Below, one piece after another: positions 15,462-24,076 of a stretch of 28,825 nucleotides of DNA. The stretch covers positions 1 to 28,825 of the forward strand of contig DYOJ01000006.1 of NCBI GenBank assembly GCA_020720705.1, written 5' to 3'. The notes beneath the pieces were generated by a model that saw only the letters and a program-made list of their open reading frames with translations, had not been told where the DNA came from and made no database searches. This DNA comes from Acetofilamentum sp. (lineage in GTDB: Bacteria; Bacteroidota; Bacteroidia; Bacteroidales; JAADGE01). The position numbers and the translations under genes were made by a program. Each line of letters starts with the position of its first letter. The first letter of the stretch is position 1.

Positions 15462-17660
15462 TTATCTGTTAAACAACATTTCGCGATACTTCGGCAGGGG
15501 CCAATGTTCGTCATCCACAATAAGTTCGAGCTTATCAATATGGTATCGGATTGACGATAAATAGGAACGAACACTTTGCTCATAAGCTGCGCTTCGTTCT
15601 TCGATACTCGCCATGGCATTAGCCTGTTTTCGAGCTTCAGTCATATCATATACCCCTTTTCTGACGGATGAAATATGCACAGCTATTTCTTTTATGGTCA
15701 TTATACGACCGTTAATGGCATCTTGCATTTCGGGGTCATTTCCCAATATTTCTTTCAGCGACTTCACACTTTCAATCAGCATGGATTGATATTTAATGGC
15801 AGTCGGTATAATATGATTGGATGCTAAATCGCCTAAAACACGCGACTCAATTTGGATTTTTTTAATGTATTCTTCCAATTTAATTTCGTAGCGTGAATGT
15901 AATTCTCTTTCGTTGAAAATGCCGAGACCGAGTAATACTTTTTTACTTTTTTCAGTATTTAGAGCTTTAAACGATTCCGGAGCAGAAGTGATGTTTGTCA
16001 AACCACGTTGCTTAGCTTCTTCTACCCAAGCTTGGCTGTATCCGTTGCCTTCAAATCTAACAGCTTTTGATTCAGCTATATAGCGACGCAAAATAAGGAA
16101 TATCGCATCATCCTTCTTCATTTTTTTCTCTATAAGCGCATCAACTTCTGTCTTAAATTGAATCAAACGCTCGGCTACTGCAACATTGAGCATGGTCATT
16201 GGACCGGCGCTATTTTCAGAAGAACCTACGGCGCGGAACTCAAAACGATTACCTGTAAATGCAAAAGGCGAAGTGCGATTTCTGTCTGTATTATCCAACA
16301 AAATCTCCGGTATTTTTCCGATATCCAATTTCAGAGCTGTTTTTTCATCTGCAGACATTTTTTTGTTTTTATCGGGGATACGTTCTTCCAACTCGTCAAG
16401 CATTCTGGATAATTCGGTTCCCAAAAAAACTGAAATAATTGCCGGCGGTGCTTCATTTGCGCCCAAACGGTGTTGGTTGCTTGCAGACATTATTGCACTG
16501 CGCAATAAATCGCCGTGGTCATGAACCGCCTTCACAACATTAACCAAAAAAGTCAGGAATTGCATATTTGCACGCGGATTTTTTCCCGGTTTAAGTAAAT
16601 TTACCCCGGTGTTTGTTGCCATTGACCAGTTGTTATGCTTACCGGAGCCATTAATTCCTGCGAATGGTTTTTCGTGAAACAAAACTCGGAACTTATGTTT
16701 TTGAGCAATCTTCCGCATAATATCCATCAGCAATAAATTGTGGTCGTTTGCCAAATTTGCTTCTTCAAAAATCGGAGCGCATTCGAATTGATTTGGGGCA
16801 ACTTCGTTATGTCTGGTTTTCAAAGGGATACCGAGTTTATGCGATTCAATTTCAAACTCTTTCATAAAAGCACTTACACGTTCGGGAATAGAACCGAAGT
16901 AGTGGTCTTCCAATTGTTGGTCTTTGGCTGACGCGTGTCCCATAAGGGTTCTGCCTGTAAGCGCGAGGTCGGGGCGAGCTTGGTATAGGGCTTCGTCAAT
17001 CAAAAAATACTCTTGCTCCCAACCGAGTGTGGAAATAACGCGAGTTACATCTTTATCGTAATACCGGCAAACCTCAGTCGCAGCTTTATCTAATGCGGCG
17101 AGGGATTTTAGCAACGGAGTTTTGGAATCTAAAGCTTCGCCCGTGTATGCAATAAAAATTGTCGGGATGCAAAGTGTTTTTCCGATGATAAACGCAGGCG
17201 ATGAAGGATCCCATGCTGTATAACCTCGAGCTTCAAACGTATCACGCAAACCACCGTTCGGAAAACTTGACGCATCCGGCTCTTGTTGCGCCAACAGTGC
17301 GCCGCTGAAAGCTTCTATGGCTTGTCCGTGGTCTCCCATGTCAAAAAACGCATCATGTTTCTCGGCAGTTCCACCTGTGAGCGGATGAAACCAATGTGTG
17401 TAATGTGTTGCGCCGTGGCTTACCGCCCAATCTTTCATACCGGATGCCACTTGGTCAGCAATTTTCCGGTCAATACGTTGCCCTGTTTGTATCGCTTTTT
17501 GAACCAATTTGTAGGTTTCTTGCGGCATGTAGCGTTGCATCTTTTCGGGTGTAAATACACATTGTGCAAAATAATCCGAAATTTTATCCGAAGGAAAATC
17601 TACATGTAAAGGCTCTCGGCGGAGCAGTTCTTCTAATGCAATAAAACGAAATGTTGCCAT
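15462..17660 (-). CDS. glnN: Glutamine synthetase type III
   Basis: A 732-residue glutamine synthetase of the large GSIII class common in Bacteroidota, making glutamine from glutamate, ammonia and ATP. I chose the start at 17660 (MATFRFIALEE) over one seven codons upstream, because family members begin this way. Class-specific blocks include DYFAQCVFTPEKMQRYM, HWFHPLTGGTAEKHDAFF and GGLRDTFEARGYTAWDPSSP. Catalytic-core motifs are EYFLID, APNQFECAPIFEE, GINGSGKHNNWS, LGANEAPPAI and NRTSPFAFTGNRFEFRAVGS. The helical C-terminal part is complete. It is downstream of mnmA across a 140-base AT-rich gap that contains a C8 run (17768-17775) but no clear -7 box on this strand. Confidence 0.97.
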   Translation of the reverse strand: MATFRFIALEELLRREPLHVDFPSDKISDYFAQCVFTPEKMQRYMPQETYKLVQKAIQTGQRIDRKIADQVASGMKDWAVSHGATHYTHWFHPLTGGTAEKHDAFFDMGDHGQAIEAFSGALLAQQEPDASSFPNGGLRDTFEARGYTAWDPSSPAFIIGKTLCIPTIFIAYTGEALDSKTPLLKSLAALDKAATEVCRYYDKDVTRVISTLGWEQEYFLIDEALYQARPDLALTGRTLMGHASAKDQQLEDHYFGSIPERVSAFMKEFEIESHKLGIPLKTRHNEVAPNQFECAPIFEEANLANDHNLLLMDIMRKIAQKHKFRVLFHEKPFAGINGSGKHNNWSMATNTGVNLLKPGKNPRANMQFLTFLVNVVKAVHDHGDLLRSAIMSASNQHRLGANEAPPAIISVFLGTELSRMLDELEERIPDKNKKMSADEKTALKLDIGKIPEILLDNTDRNRTSPFAFTGNRFEFRAVGSSENSAGPMTMLNVAVAERLIQFKTEVDALIEKKMKKDDAIFLILRRYIAESKAVRFEGNGYSQAWVEEAKQRGLTNITSAPESFKALNTEKSKKVLLGLGIFNERELHSRYEIKLEEYIKKIQIESRVLGDLASNHIIPTAIKYQSMLIESVKSLKEILGNDPEMQDAINGRIMTIKEIAVHISSVRKGVYDMTEARKQANAMASIEERSAAYEQSVRSYLSSIRYHIDKLELIVDDEHWPLPKYREMLFNR

Positions 17661-17801
17661 AAATATATTTGTTTTGTTCAAAATTTACAAAAGCAAAACA
17701 AATACTTTTTTTTCAATACCCCAAATTTTTTTTATGGTTGAGCATAAATAATATATAATTAGAACTACCCCCCCCTAAATAACACTACACATTAATGCAA
17801 A

Positions 17802-18989
17802 TTAAGCAAATATTACGCCGGAGCCTATTAATTCATCTTCCGTATACCATGTCGCAAATTGCCCGGCAGTAATTCCTCTCTGTGGAACATCAAAACAGAG
17901 ATATGCGCCGTTTGCAACAATATATAACTCGGCAGGTTGCAAGGCTTGTCGGTAACGGATACGGGCAGAAATGCGCATAGATTCACCAATTTTTAATTTC
18001 AAATCCTGTCGAATCCAATGTATTTCATTATCTCTGATAAACAATGCTTTACGAAACAAACCCGGATGTGCCTGCCCTACGCCCGCATAGACAATATTTT
18101 GTTCAATATCGGTGGCAATGACAAAAGCAGGTTCGGCTAATCCACCAATTCCTAAACCTTTTCGCTGTCCGATGGTGTAAAAATGAGCACCTTCGTGAGT
18201 GCCGCAAATTTTACCGTCTGTCTGTTGATAATGAAACGGTTGCGCAAGTTGCTCTAAATTTTCGGTATCTAAACGTGTTTCGTTTTCATAATACTTACTT
18301 AAATTTTGAGGTATCATTACAATATTACCTTGTTTTGCTTGTAATTTCTGTTGCAAAAAGGTTGGTAAATCAACTTTTCCGACAAAACAAATGCCTTGCG
18401 AATCCTTTTTGTGTGCACTTGCAAGTTCCAAACTATCAGCAATGAGACGGACTTCAGATTTTTGCATGTCGCCAATCGGGAACAAAGATTTTTCCAATTG
18501 TTGCTGAGACAGTTGGCATAGAAAATAACTTTGGTCTTTGTTGGTATCACGCCCGGCAAGGAGGCGATGAATGATTTTTCCGTCAATTTCAACACTTTCT
18601 TTCCGGCAGTAATGACCGGTTGCAACGAAATCTGCACCGAGTTCGAGGGCTTTATCTAAAAAAACATCAAATTTTATTTCTCTGTTACAAAGTACATCAG
18701 GGTTTGGAGTTCGTCCTTTCTCGTATTCCGAAAACATATAATCAACTACACGCTTTCTGTATAAATCGCTGAAATCAACTGTTTCAAAGGGAATTTGCAA
18801 TTTACGTGCTACAAGTTTGGCAACAAGAATATCATCATCGCCCGGGCAGGAACCGGCAAGCACACCTTCGGTATCGTGCCAATTTATCATATAAACCGCA
18901 TGCACATCATAGCCTTGATTTTTTAGCAAAAATGCGGCAACGCTTGAATCCACCCCCCCCGATAATCCGACAACTACTTTTTTTTTCAT
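17802..18989 (-). CDS. mnmA: tRNA-specific 2-thiouridylase MnmA
   Basis: A 395-residue enzyme that places sulfur on position 2 of U34 in Lys, Glu and Gln tRNAs, using ATP and persulfide sulfur. The PP-loop GLSGGVDSS lies at 8-16. The catalytic cysteine pair is present: C101 in TPNPDVLCNREIKF and C200 in KKDSQGICFVGK, matching E. coli C102/C199. ATGHYC and GRDTNKDQSYFL are the tRNA/active-site loops, and the C-terminal beta barrel includes FYTIGQRKGLGIGG. The first 15 codons contain two homopolymer runs, A9 just after the ATG and G8 inside the PP-loop codons (18953-18960 on the plus strand), which are slippage-prone. The DUF4369-TlpA gene ends 36 bases upstream. Confidence 0.96.
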   Translation of the reverse strand: MKKKVVVGLSGGVDSSVAAFLLKNQGYDVHAVYMINWHDTEGVLAGSCPGDDDILVAKLVARKLQIPFETVDFSDLYRKRVVDYMFSEYEKGRTPNPDVLCNREIKFDVFLDKALELGADFVATGHYCRKESVEIDGKIIHRLLAGRDTNKDQSYFLCQLSQQQLEKSLFPIGDMQKSEVRLIADSLELASAHKKDSQGICFVGKVDLPTFLQQKLQAKQGNIVMIPQNLSKYYENETRLDTENLEQLAQPFHYQQTDGKICGTHEGAHFYTIGQRKGLGIGGLAEPAFVIATDIEQNIVYAGVGQAHPGLFRKALFIRDNEIHWIRQDLKLKIGESMRISARIRYRQALQPAELYIVANGAYLCFDVPQRGITAGQFATWYTEDELIGSGVIFA

Positions 18990-19025
18990 AGTTTGTAAAT
19001 GTTAAGAAATGCGCTTTTAGGAAAA

Positions 19026-20051
19026 TCACTTAAATATCTCCTCAAGTTTTTTTTCCAAATCTTCGCCACGCAAATCTTTGGCAATGATAATACCCTCTTT
19101 ATCAATCAACAAAGTATAAGGAATAGCCTCAACATTATAATCTTGAGCGGCTTGTGAACTCCAAAACATCAAGTCCGAAACATGTACCCATTTGTCAAGT
19201 TCATCGTCTTTGATAGCTTTTTCCCACGAACCTTTATCTTTATCTAATGAAACACTGTAAATTGTGAAACCTTTTTTGTGGTATTTATTATACATTTTAA
19301 CCATGTTCGGACTTTCTTCTCGACAAGGACGACACCAAGCCGCCCAAAAATCCACTAAAACATAATTACCTCTTAATGATGATAATGCAACTGTATCTCC
19401 TTGAGGTGTTTGCAATAAAATTTCAGGTGCAAGAGTTCCGATGGCGAGTAATGAATTAGCCTGAACCAGTCCCGCAAGGTCTGAAACCAAATAATTATCG
19501 GAATATTCCGAAAGACCTTCGCTCAAGGTTTTGTATGTTTTGAAATCCTCCTCAATATCAAGCTCATTAACAAAAAATAAACCGGCAAGCGAATTCGGAT
19601 TTGCATTTATCATTTCCCTAAGCATCTGTTTTCTAAGAACTTCCTGCTCTGCTTTGAAAGCCTCAATGCGTTGATTGATTTCGTAATTTTTATCCAAAGT
19701 GCTGTAAACCAACTCCGTATTTTTCGACCCGGATATCTTTGGCTTGTCGGGAGTTTCGGCATCAAGTTCAACTTCTGCATGCTCGCCGGGTTCAGGGATG
19801 TACATCAAATACAACTCTTCGGAGAATCTGAATTTATAAAAATCTGAAATTTTGAAATCAATCTCAAAATTAAATTTTCCGGAACGATTTATTTTAGCAG
19901 AATCTATTACTGTTTCCGAAAGGATATTTTCGATATAAACAATTTTTATATCTTCATTATTGAGCAGTTTGCCTTTAATTTTGGTTGTTTTTTGTGCAAT
20001 AGCTGCAAAACTAATCAAAATAAGACAAGATAAAAGCAGATTTTTTCTCAT
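19026..20051 (-). CDS. DUF4369-TlpA family thioredoxin-like protein
   Basis: A 341-residue exported protein with a signal peptide ending near FAAIA-Q (19/20). The N-terminal DUF4369-like beta domain (about 21-115) is followed by a helical linker rich in charged residues (about 115-195) and a C-terminal AhpC/TSA-TlpA thioredoxin domain. The redox motif is VLVDFWAAWCRPC with C240 and C243; VEAIPYTLLIDKEG carries the cis-proline. This architecture is very common in Bacteroidota, where such proteins act as envelope thiol-disulfide oxidoreductases, with clients usually unknown. It is transcribed toward mnmA with 36 bases between, so they may share a transcript. The 61-base gap upstream holds no firm promoter match. 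Confidence 0.9.
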   Translation of the reverse strand: MRKNLLLSCLILISFAAIAQKTTKIKGKLLNNEDIKIVYIENILSETVIDSAKINRSGKFNFEIDFKISDFYKFRFSEELYLMYIPEPGEHAEVELDAETPDKPKISGSKNTELVYSTLDKNYEINQRIEAFKAEQEVLRKQMLREMINANPNSLAGLFFVNELDIEEDFKTYKTLSEGLSEYSDNYLVSDLAGLVQANSLLAIGTLAPEILLQTPQGDTVALSSLRGNYVLVDFWAAWCRPCREESPNMVKMYNKYHKKGFTIYSVSLDKDKGSWEKAIKDDELDKWVHVSDLMFWSSQAAQDYNVEAIPYTLLIDKEGIIIAKDLRGEDLEKKLEEIFK

Positions 20052-20112
20052 GATTTTTTGTTATAAAGATATTTGGATTGTAAACTGCTAAGTAACGATA
20101 ATATTGTTCGAT

Positions 20113-20766
20113 TTACAAAAATTTGTGAATATCTAACCAAAAAAATTCACCCAAGCCTGAGGCAAAAACAAGGTTTCCTAAAACTCCGTGCAAAACCGCG
20201 ACAAATATTACACTTTTTGTTTTCGAATAGGTTTTTGCAAAATAAAATCCGCCCAATGTTGTTACAATAAGCGAAATCGGATGGTAATAAAAAATATGTA
20301 CATATCCAAACGAAAGTGCACTTGCAGTAATCAATAAAATATTGTTAGGAAATAACTTAGCATAGCGTTTAAACAAAAATGTGCGGTAAATAATTTCTTG
20401 CCCGTAAGCCGAAAAAATGGGATAAAACGTGCTTAAAAGCAGCCATATCTTCAAATTCTTGGAAGGCAAATTAAATAATTTTTCGGGAAATAACAAAATC
20501 ACAAATCCAATCATCACACCAAAAAGAGCAACAACGATGTAGGCATGTTTGAGCAATTCATTTTTTGAAATCCCCAAAAAAATAAGCTCTTTGAACCTAA
20601 ACTCTGGATGTTTTTTCAAGTAAACGAACATTAAAATCAAGATAGGTAATACAAAGATGCTCGGATGCACCAGCTTGTCAATGAACAACATAGACGTAGG
20701 AACACCGAAAAATAGTAAGAAAAATTCGGATGCGCGCAAAACTGTTGAGATTTGGTTAGATTTCAT
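20113..20766 (-). CDS. CPBP family intramembrane metalloprotease-like protein
   Basis: A 217-residue protein with about six to seven hydrophobic segments. Three family motifs are visible: SAYGQEIIYRTFLFKRY (EExxxR region), FGYVHIFYYHPI (FxxxH) and AVLHGVLGN (HxxxxN). The first residue of the EE pair is Gln. I recall a Bacteroidota subfamily with the same QE and HxxxGN pattern, so this may be a subfamily trait rather than damage, but proteolytic activity is uncertain. Family roles include prenyl-protein processing and bacteriocin immunity; none can be assigned here. Its start overlaps the stop of the DUF4143 ATPase gene by 11 bases, implying co-translation. Confidence 0.75.
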   Translation of the reverse strand: MKSNQISTVLRASEFFLLFFGVPTSMLFIDKLVHPSIFVLPILILMFVYLKKHPEFRFKELIFLGISKNELLKHAYIVVALFGVMIGFVILLFPEKLFNLPSKNLKIWLLLSTFYPIFSAYGQEIIYRTFLFKRYAKLFPNNILLITASALSFGYVHIFYYHPISLIVTTLGGFYFAKTYSKTKSVIFVAVLHGVLGNLVFASGLGEFFWLDIHKFL

Positions 20767-21964
20767 TACTCAAAAAATTTCGTAAGTGTATGTGTTTTAT
20801 ACCTTTATAGTTATCGCCGGCAAACTCGTCGAGCGAAACAACATATTTCGGAAAATTGTCTTTCAATTCTAGTAGATTTCCAAATTCACGCGCCTCAACA
20901 GACTCATCAGAAATAAGATAACTTGCCTGAATGTAAATTTGAGAATTATTGCGCGTTGCAACGAAATCTATTTCACGTTTTCCGAACACGCCGACTCGAA
21001 CCTCATATCCGAAAATTTTCAGATGATTGTAAACTGCGTTTTCTATTAATTGATTAATGTAACTTGGTTTATATGAAGTTATTGCATTTTTCAAACCTAA
21101 ATCTTCAAAATAATATTTCTCGCCGCTTTCAAAAATATTTTTTCCGTTCAAATCAAATCTTTCGGCTTTCATTACAAAAAAAGCGTGTGTCAAAAAATCC
21201 AAATAATTGATAACCGACTGTGGACTCATGCTAATTTGCTGAGATTTAAGATAATCGCTTATTTTTTTTGCAGAAATTATGTTTCCTGTATTGTGCGCCA
21301 AATATTGAACAAGCGCGTCCAAAAAATTGAAATTCCGAATGTTATTCCGCCACACAACATCTTTGTAAAGTATTGTGCTGTAGATATTTATTAGATAATC
21401 AGACCAAACCTCGTTGTCGAATTTTAAATTCATCAAATAGGGCAATCCGCCAAATTTCAAATACAGTTGTAAACTTTCATTCGTGTTCTGCAAATTATGA
21501 AAAACCAAAAATTCAGTAAATGATAAGCCGTAGATTTTTTGCAAGATGTACCGTCCGCCGAGCAAAGTTGCCAAATCGCCGGAGAGCATTTGCGCATTGC
21601 TTCCCGTGCAATAAATATCAATATTTTTAGACAGCATGAAATGGCGTAATGCTTTCTCAAAGCTTTGAATTTCTTGCACTTCGTCAATGAAAACATAATT
21701 CCGGACGTCAGCTCGTTGACGCGTCTCCACAAACTCGCGTAGTTCTATGTATGACTTTATTTGGTCAAATTCAAGATTTTCTTTATTAATATAAATCAGA
21801 TTTACATTCGGATTTTGTTCACGAATATAATCCATAAGTTGATACAAATAATAACTTTTACCGATACGTCGCTGCCCGACAATTACCTTAATAATGTTCT
21901 GATTTATAAAAGGTTTTAGCTTCTCTAAATAATGGAGACGAGGTTTATAATTTGGAATTTCCAT
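20756..21964 (-). CDS. AAA ATPase with C-terminal DUF4143 domain
   Basis: A 402-residue protein from the ATG at 21964 (a TTG two codons earlier is less likely). The N-terminal AAA_14-type ATPase has Walker A GQRRIGKS (30-37), Walker B VFIDE (91-95) followed by VQEI, and the sensor segment YCTGSNAQML (118-127). The C-terminal DUF4143 part includes YYFEDLGLKNA and GYEVRVGVFGKREIDFVA, reminiscent of a restriction-nuclease-like fold. These proteins are abundant in Bacteroidota and archaea, vary in presence between strains, and have no settled function. The gene is divergent from aroC and has an unusual three-copy 39-base repeat in its upstream region. Confidence 0.88.
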   Translation of the reverse strand: MEIPNYKPRLHYLEKLKPFINQNIIKVIVGQRRIGKSYYLYQLMDYIREQNPNVNLIYINKENLEFDQIKSYIELREFVETRQRADVRNYVFIDEVQEIQSFEKALRHFMLSKNIDIYCTGSNAQMLSGDLATLLGGRYILQKIYGLSFTEFLVFHNLQNTNESLQLYLKFGGLPYLMNLKFDNEVWSDYLINIYSTILYKDVVWRNNIRNFNFLDALVQYLAHNTGNIISAKKISDYLKSQQISMSPQSVINYLDFLTHAFFVMKAERFDLNGKNIFESGEKYYFEDLGLKNAITSYKPSYINQLIENAVYNHLKIFGYEVRVGVFGKREIDFVATRNNSQIYIQASYLISDESVEAREFGNLLELKDNFPKYVVSLDEFAGDNYKGIKHIHLRNFLSNEI

Positions 21965-22005
21965 AAACAAAATTTCAAATACACTTTAAAAAAAGCAAAA
22001 ATAAC

Positions 22006-22107
22006 CATTTTCTTCAAACATACAAGAAATTTTTTATAATATTTCATTTTATTCAAACGTACATGAAACTTTTTGAAACATAGTATTTTCTTCAATCAAA
22101 AATGAAA
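22006..22107 (-). repeat. Three-copy 39-base-period repeat and probable promoter of the DUF4143 ATPase
   Basis: A 24-base unit recurs at 22006-22029, 22045-22068 and 22084-22107, exactly 39 bases apart. Copies 1 and 2 match at 21 of 24 positions, copies 1 and 3 at 19 of 24. On the minus strand, copies 1 and 2 contain TATGTTTG and TACGTTTG (plus-strand 22015-22022 and 22054-22061), both matching the TAnnTTTG promoter box and pointing at the ATPase gene. The array ends about 40 bases before the ATPase start and 70 before aroC. It could be tandem promoters or binding sites for an autoregulator. Confidence 0.6.
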
Positions 22108-22150
22108 TCATTCACGGCAAAAAAACTTTTTAAAACTTTCCAAAAAAGTC

Positions 22151-22158
22151 TAATTTTG
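22151..22158 (+). promoter_or_regulatory. Probable aroC promoter -7 box
   Basis: TAATTTTG matches TAnnTTTG, 20 bases before the aroC ATG. No TTTG is found at the expected -33 distance; that region is T-rich only. The short leader is typical of the phylum. Confidence 0.5.
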
Positions 22159-22177
22159 CAAATAAACCCATCTTAAA

Positions 22178-23161
22178 ATGAACAGTTTCGGACGTATTTT
22201 TAAAGTTCAAATATTCGGCGAATCGCACGGCACGGCTGTTGGCATGCTTTTAGACGGTTGCCCGTCCGGAATTTCAATCTCTACGGAAGATTTTGAAACA
22301 GATTTAGAACGTCGGCGCAGCGGTGCAAAAGGCACAACCAAACGCAAAGAGCCGGATATTCCGCAGATTCTCAGTGGCATACACAAAGGAAAAACCACCG
22401 GTAGTCCGATTTCAATCGCATTTTTCAACCAAGACACACGCTCGCAGGATTACAATTTTCGTGCAATTCCTCGCCCAGGACATGCCGATTTAACCGGACA
22501 CACAAAATTCGGAGGTTTCAACGACGACCGAGGCGGCGGACATTTTTCGGGACGCATCACAGCAGGTGTTGTTGCGGCTGGCGTGGTTGCTAAAAAAATT
22601 ATTTCCGGCATAAAAATTACTGCAAAACTTGTGGAAATTGGCGGACAAACCTCCGATTTTGAGAAACTTATTGAAAATGCGATAAAAAAACTTGATTCCG
22701 TAGGAGGTGTCATCGAGTGCGTTGCCGAAAACATACCCGCCGGACTTGGCGAGCCGTTTTGGGATTCGGCAGAGTCGCTCATTAGCCATGCGATTTTTTC
22801 AATTCCGGGCGTTCGGGGGATTGAATTTGGTTCAGGATTTGCCTCCGCTCGCATGTTAGGTTCCGAACATAACGATTTGATTTTGAGCGCAAAAGGCGAA
22901 ACCAAAACCAACCACGCCGGCGGCATTAACGGCGGTATTACCAACGGAAATACACTCACATTTCGTATCGCCGTAAAACCGACCTCAAGTATTTCGCTAA
23001 TTCAGGAAACCTTCAATTTTGAAACACAACAAATTGAACCTCTGCGCATTACCGGACGACACGATGCCTGCATTGCACTCCGAATGCCCGTGATTGTCGA
23101 GGCTGTTACAGCAATTGTGTTGGCGGATTTGAGTTTGATAAATCTTAGAACTAATTTTTAA
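22178..23161 (+). CDS. aroC: Chorismate synthase
   Basis: A 327-residue enzyme that makes chorismate from EPSP with reduced FMN, the last common step toward aromatic amino acids and folate. Signatures include FGRIFKVQIFGESHGTAVG (4-22), DLERRRSGAKGTTKRKEPD, RPGHADLTG, NDDRGGGHFSGRITAG and, near the C-terminus, RITGRHDACIALRMPVIVE. It is some 25-35 residues shorter than many bacterial homologues but keeps the flavin- and substrate-binding blocks at both ends. It is followed after 5 bases by nadC, with which it forms an operon. Confidence 0.96.
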   Translation: MNSFGRIFKVQIFGESHGTAVGMLLDGCPSGISISTEDFETDLERRRSGAKGTTKRKEPDIPQILSGIHKGKTTGSPISIAFFNQDTRSQDYNFRAIPRPGHADLTGHTKFGGFNDDRGGGHFSGRITAGVVAAGVVAKKIISGIKITAKLVEIGGQTSDFEKLIENAIKKLDSVGGVIECVAENIPAGLGEPFWDSAESLISHAIFSIPGVRGIEFGSGFASARMLGSEHNDLILSAKGETKTNHAGGINGGITNGNTLTFRIAVKPTSSISLIQETFNFETQQIEPLRITGRHDACIALRMPVIVEAVTAIVLADLSLINLRTNF

Positions 23162-23166
23162 ACAAT

Positions 23167-24012
23167 ATGAATATCAACGATTTAACAGACAAACTCATAG
23201 ACCTCGCCATTGCCGAAGACCTTGGCGACGGCGACCACAGCGCGCTTGCGTGCATCCCGGCAGATAAGCGCGGGTCGGCTCAACTGCTTGTAAAACAAAG
23301 CGGTGTACTTGCCGGCGTAGAAATTGCCAAACTTGTTTTTGCAAAAATTGCAGCCGATTTTGAGCTTGAAATTTTTCTGCAAGACGGCGCACGCATTTCG
23401 CCCGGCGACGTGGCGTTCAAAGTTTCCGGGCGAGTGATTCCACTATTGCAAGCTGAACGTTTGGTCTTGAATTTTATGCAGAGGATGAGCGGAATTGCCA
23501 CTGAAACAGCACGTTATGCAGACATCATTGCCGACCTGCCCACAAAAATTCTCGACACGCGAAAAACTACGCCCGGTTTACGTTTGATTGAAAAATATGC
23601 AGTAAAAATTGGCGGAGGCGAAAATCACCGCATCGGACTTTACGATATGGTGATGCTGAAAGACAACCACAACGATTTTGCGGGTGGTATTACAAAAGCA
23701 GTTAAAAGTGTACGCAAGTATTTGAAGGACAAGAATAAAGATTTGAAAATTGAAGTTGAAGTTCGAAATTTTGAGGAGCTTAACGAAGTGCTGCACTTGG
23801 ATGTGGACAGAATAATGTTGGACAATTTTACAGTTGAGGATACCCAAAAAGCCGTTAGACTTATTGCAGGTCGTGCCGAAACGGAATCTTCCGGCGGAAT
23901 CACCCTCGACACGCTCCGAGCCTATGCCGAGTGCGGCGTGGACTATATTTCGGTTGGTGCACTCACGCATCAAATTCGGAGTTTAGATTTAAGTTTAAAA
24001 GCTTTTTTCTAA
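23167..24012 (+). CDS. nadC: Nicotinate-nucleotide pyrophosphorylase (quinolinate phosphoribosyltransferase)
   Basis: A 281-residue enzyme converting quinolinate and PRPP to nicotinate mononucleotide in de novo NAD synthesis. The N-terminal domain includes AIAEDLGDGDHS and LQAERLVLNFMQRMSGIAT. The barrel domain holds TRKTTPGLRLIEKYAVKIGG, GGGENHRIGLYDMVMLKDNH, IEVEVRNFEE, RIMLDNF, SSGGITLDT and VDYISVGALTH, the complete phosphoribosyl- and quinolinate-binding set. It starts 5 bases after aroC. nadA and nadB are not in the window. The stop is followed by the small-RNA locus. Confidence 0.97.
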   Translation: MNINDLTDKLIDLAIAEDLGDGDHSALACIPADKRGSAQLLVKQSGVLAGVEIAKLVFAKIAADFELEIFLQDGARISPGDVAFKVSGRVIPLLQAERLVLNFMQRMSGIATETARYADIIADLPTKILDTRKTTPGLRLIEKYAVKIGGGENHRIGLYDMVMLKDNHNDFAGGITKAVKSVRKYLKDKNKDLKIEVEVRNFEELNEVLHLDVDRIMLDNFTVEDTQKAVRLIAGRAETESSGGITLDTLRAYAECGVDYISVGALTHQIRSLDLSLKAFF

Positions 24013-24063
24013 AAAAATGTTAAATTTTTATTCAGATATGTATTATATTTAAGAATAAATACG

Positions 24064-24071
24064 TATATTTG
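24064..24071 (+). promoter_or_regulatory. -7 box of the small-RNA gene
   Basis: TATATTTG matches TAnnTTTG and lies about 30 bases before the first base of the RNA's closing stem (24104). There is no good TTTG at the -33 distance, only AT-rich sequence. It is the only such box between nadC and the structured region. Confidence 0.5.
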
Positions 24072-24076
24072 TAGCA

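Noticed and set aside
16186..16524. 112-codon open frame on the plus strand within glnN
   Set aside because: Glutamine synthetase III is intact in the opposite direction across this stretch; no start context or motif supports a second gene.
22450..22959. 169-codon open frame on the minus strand
   Set aside because: Antisense shadow of aroC with proline/serine-rich composition and no family features.
23578..23973. 131-codon open frame on the minus strand
   Set aside because: Antisense shadow of nadC, whose coding frame is fully conserved.
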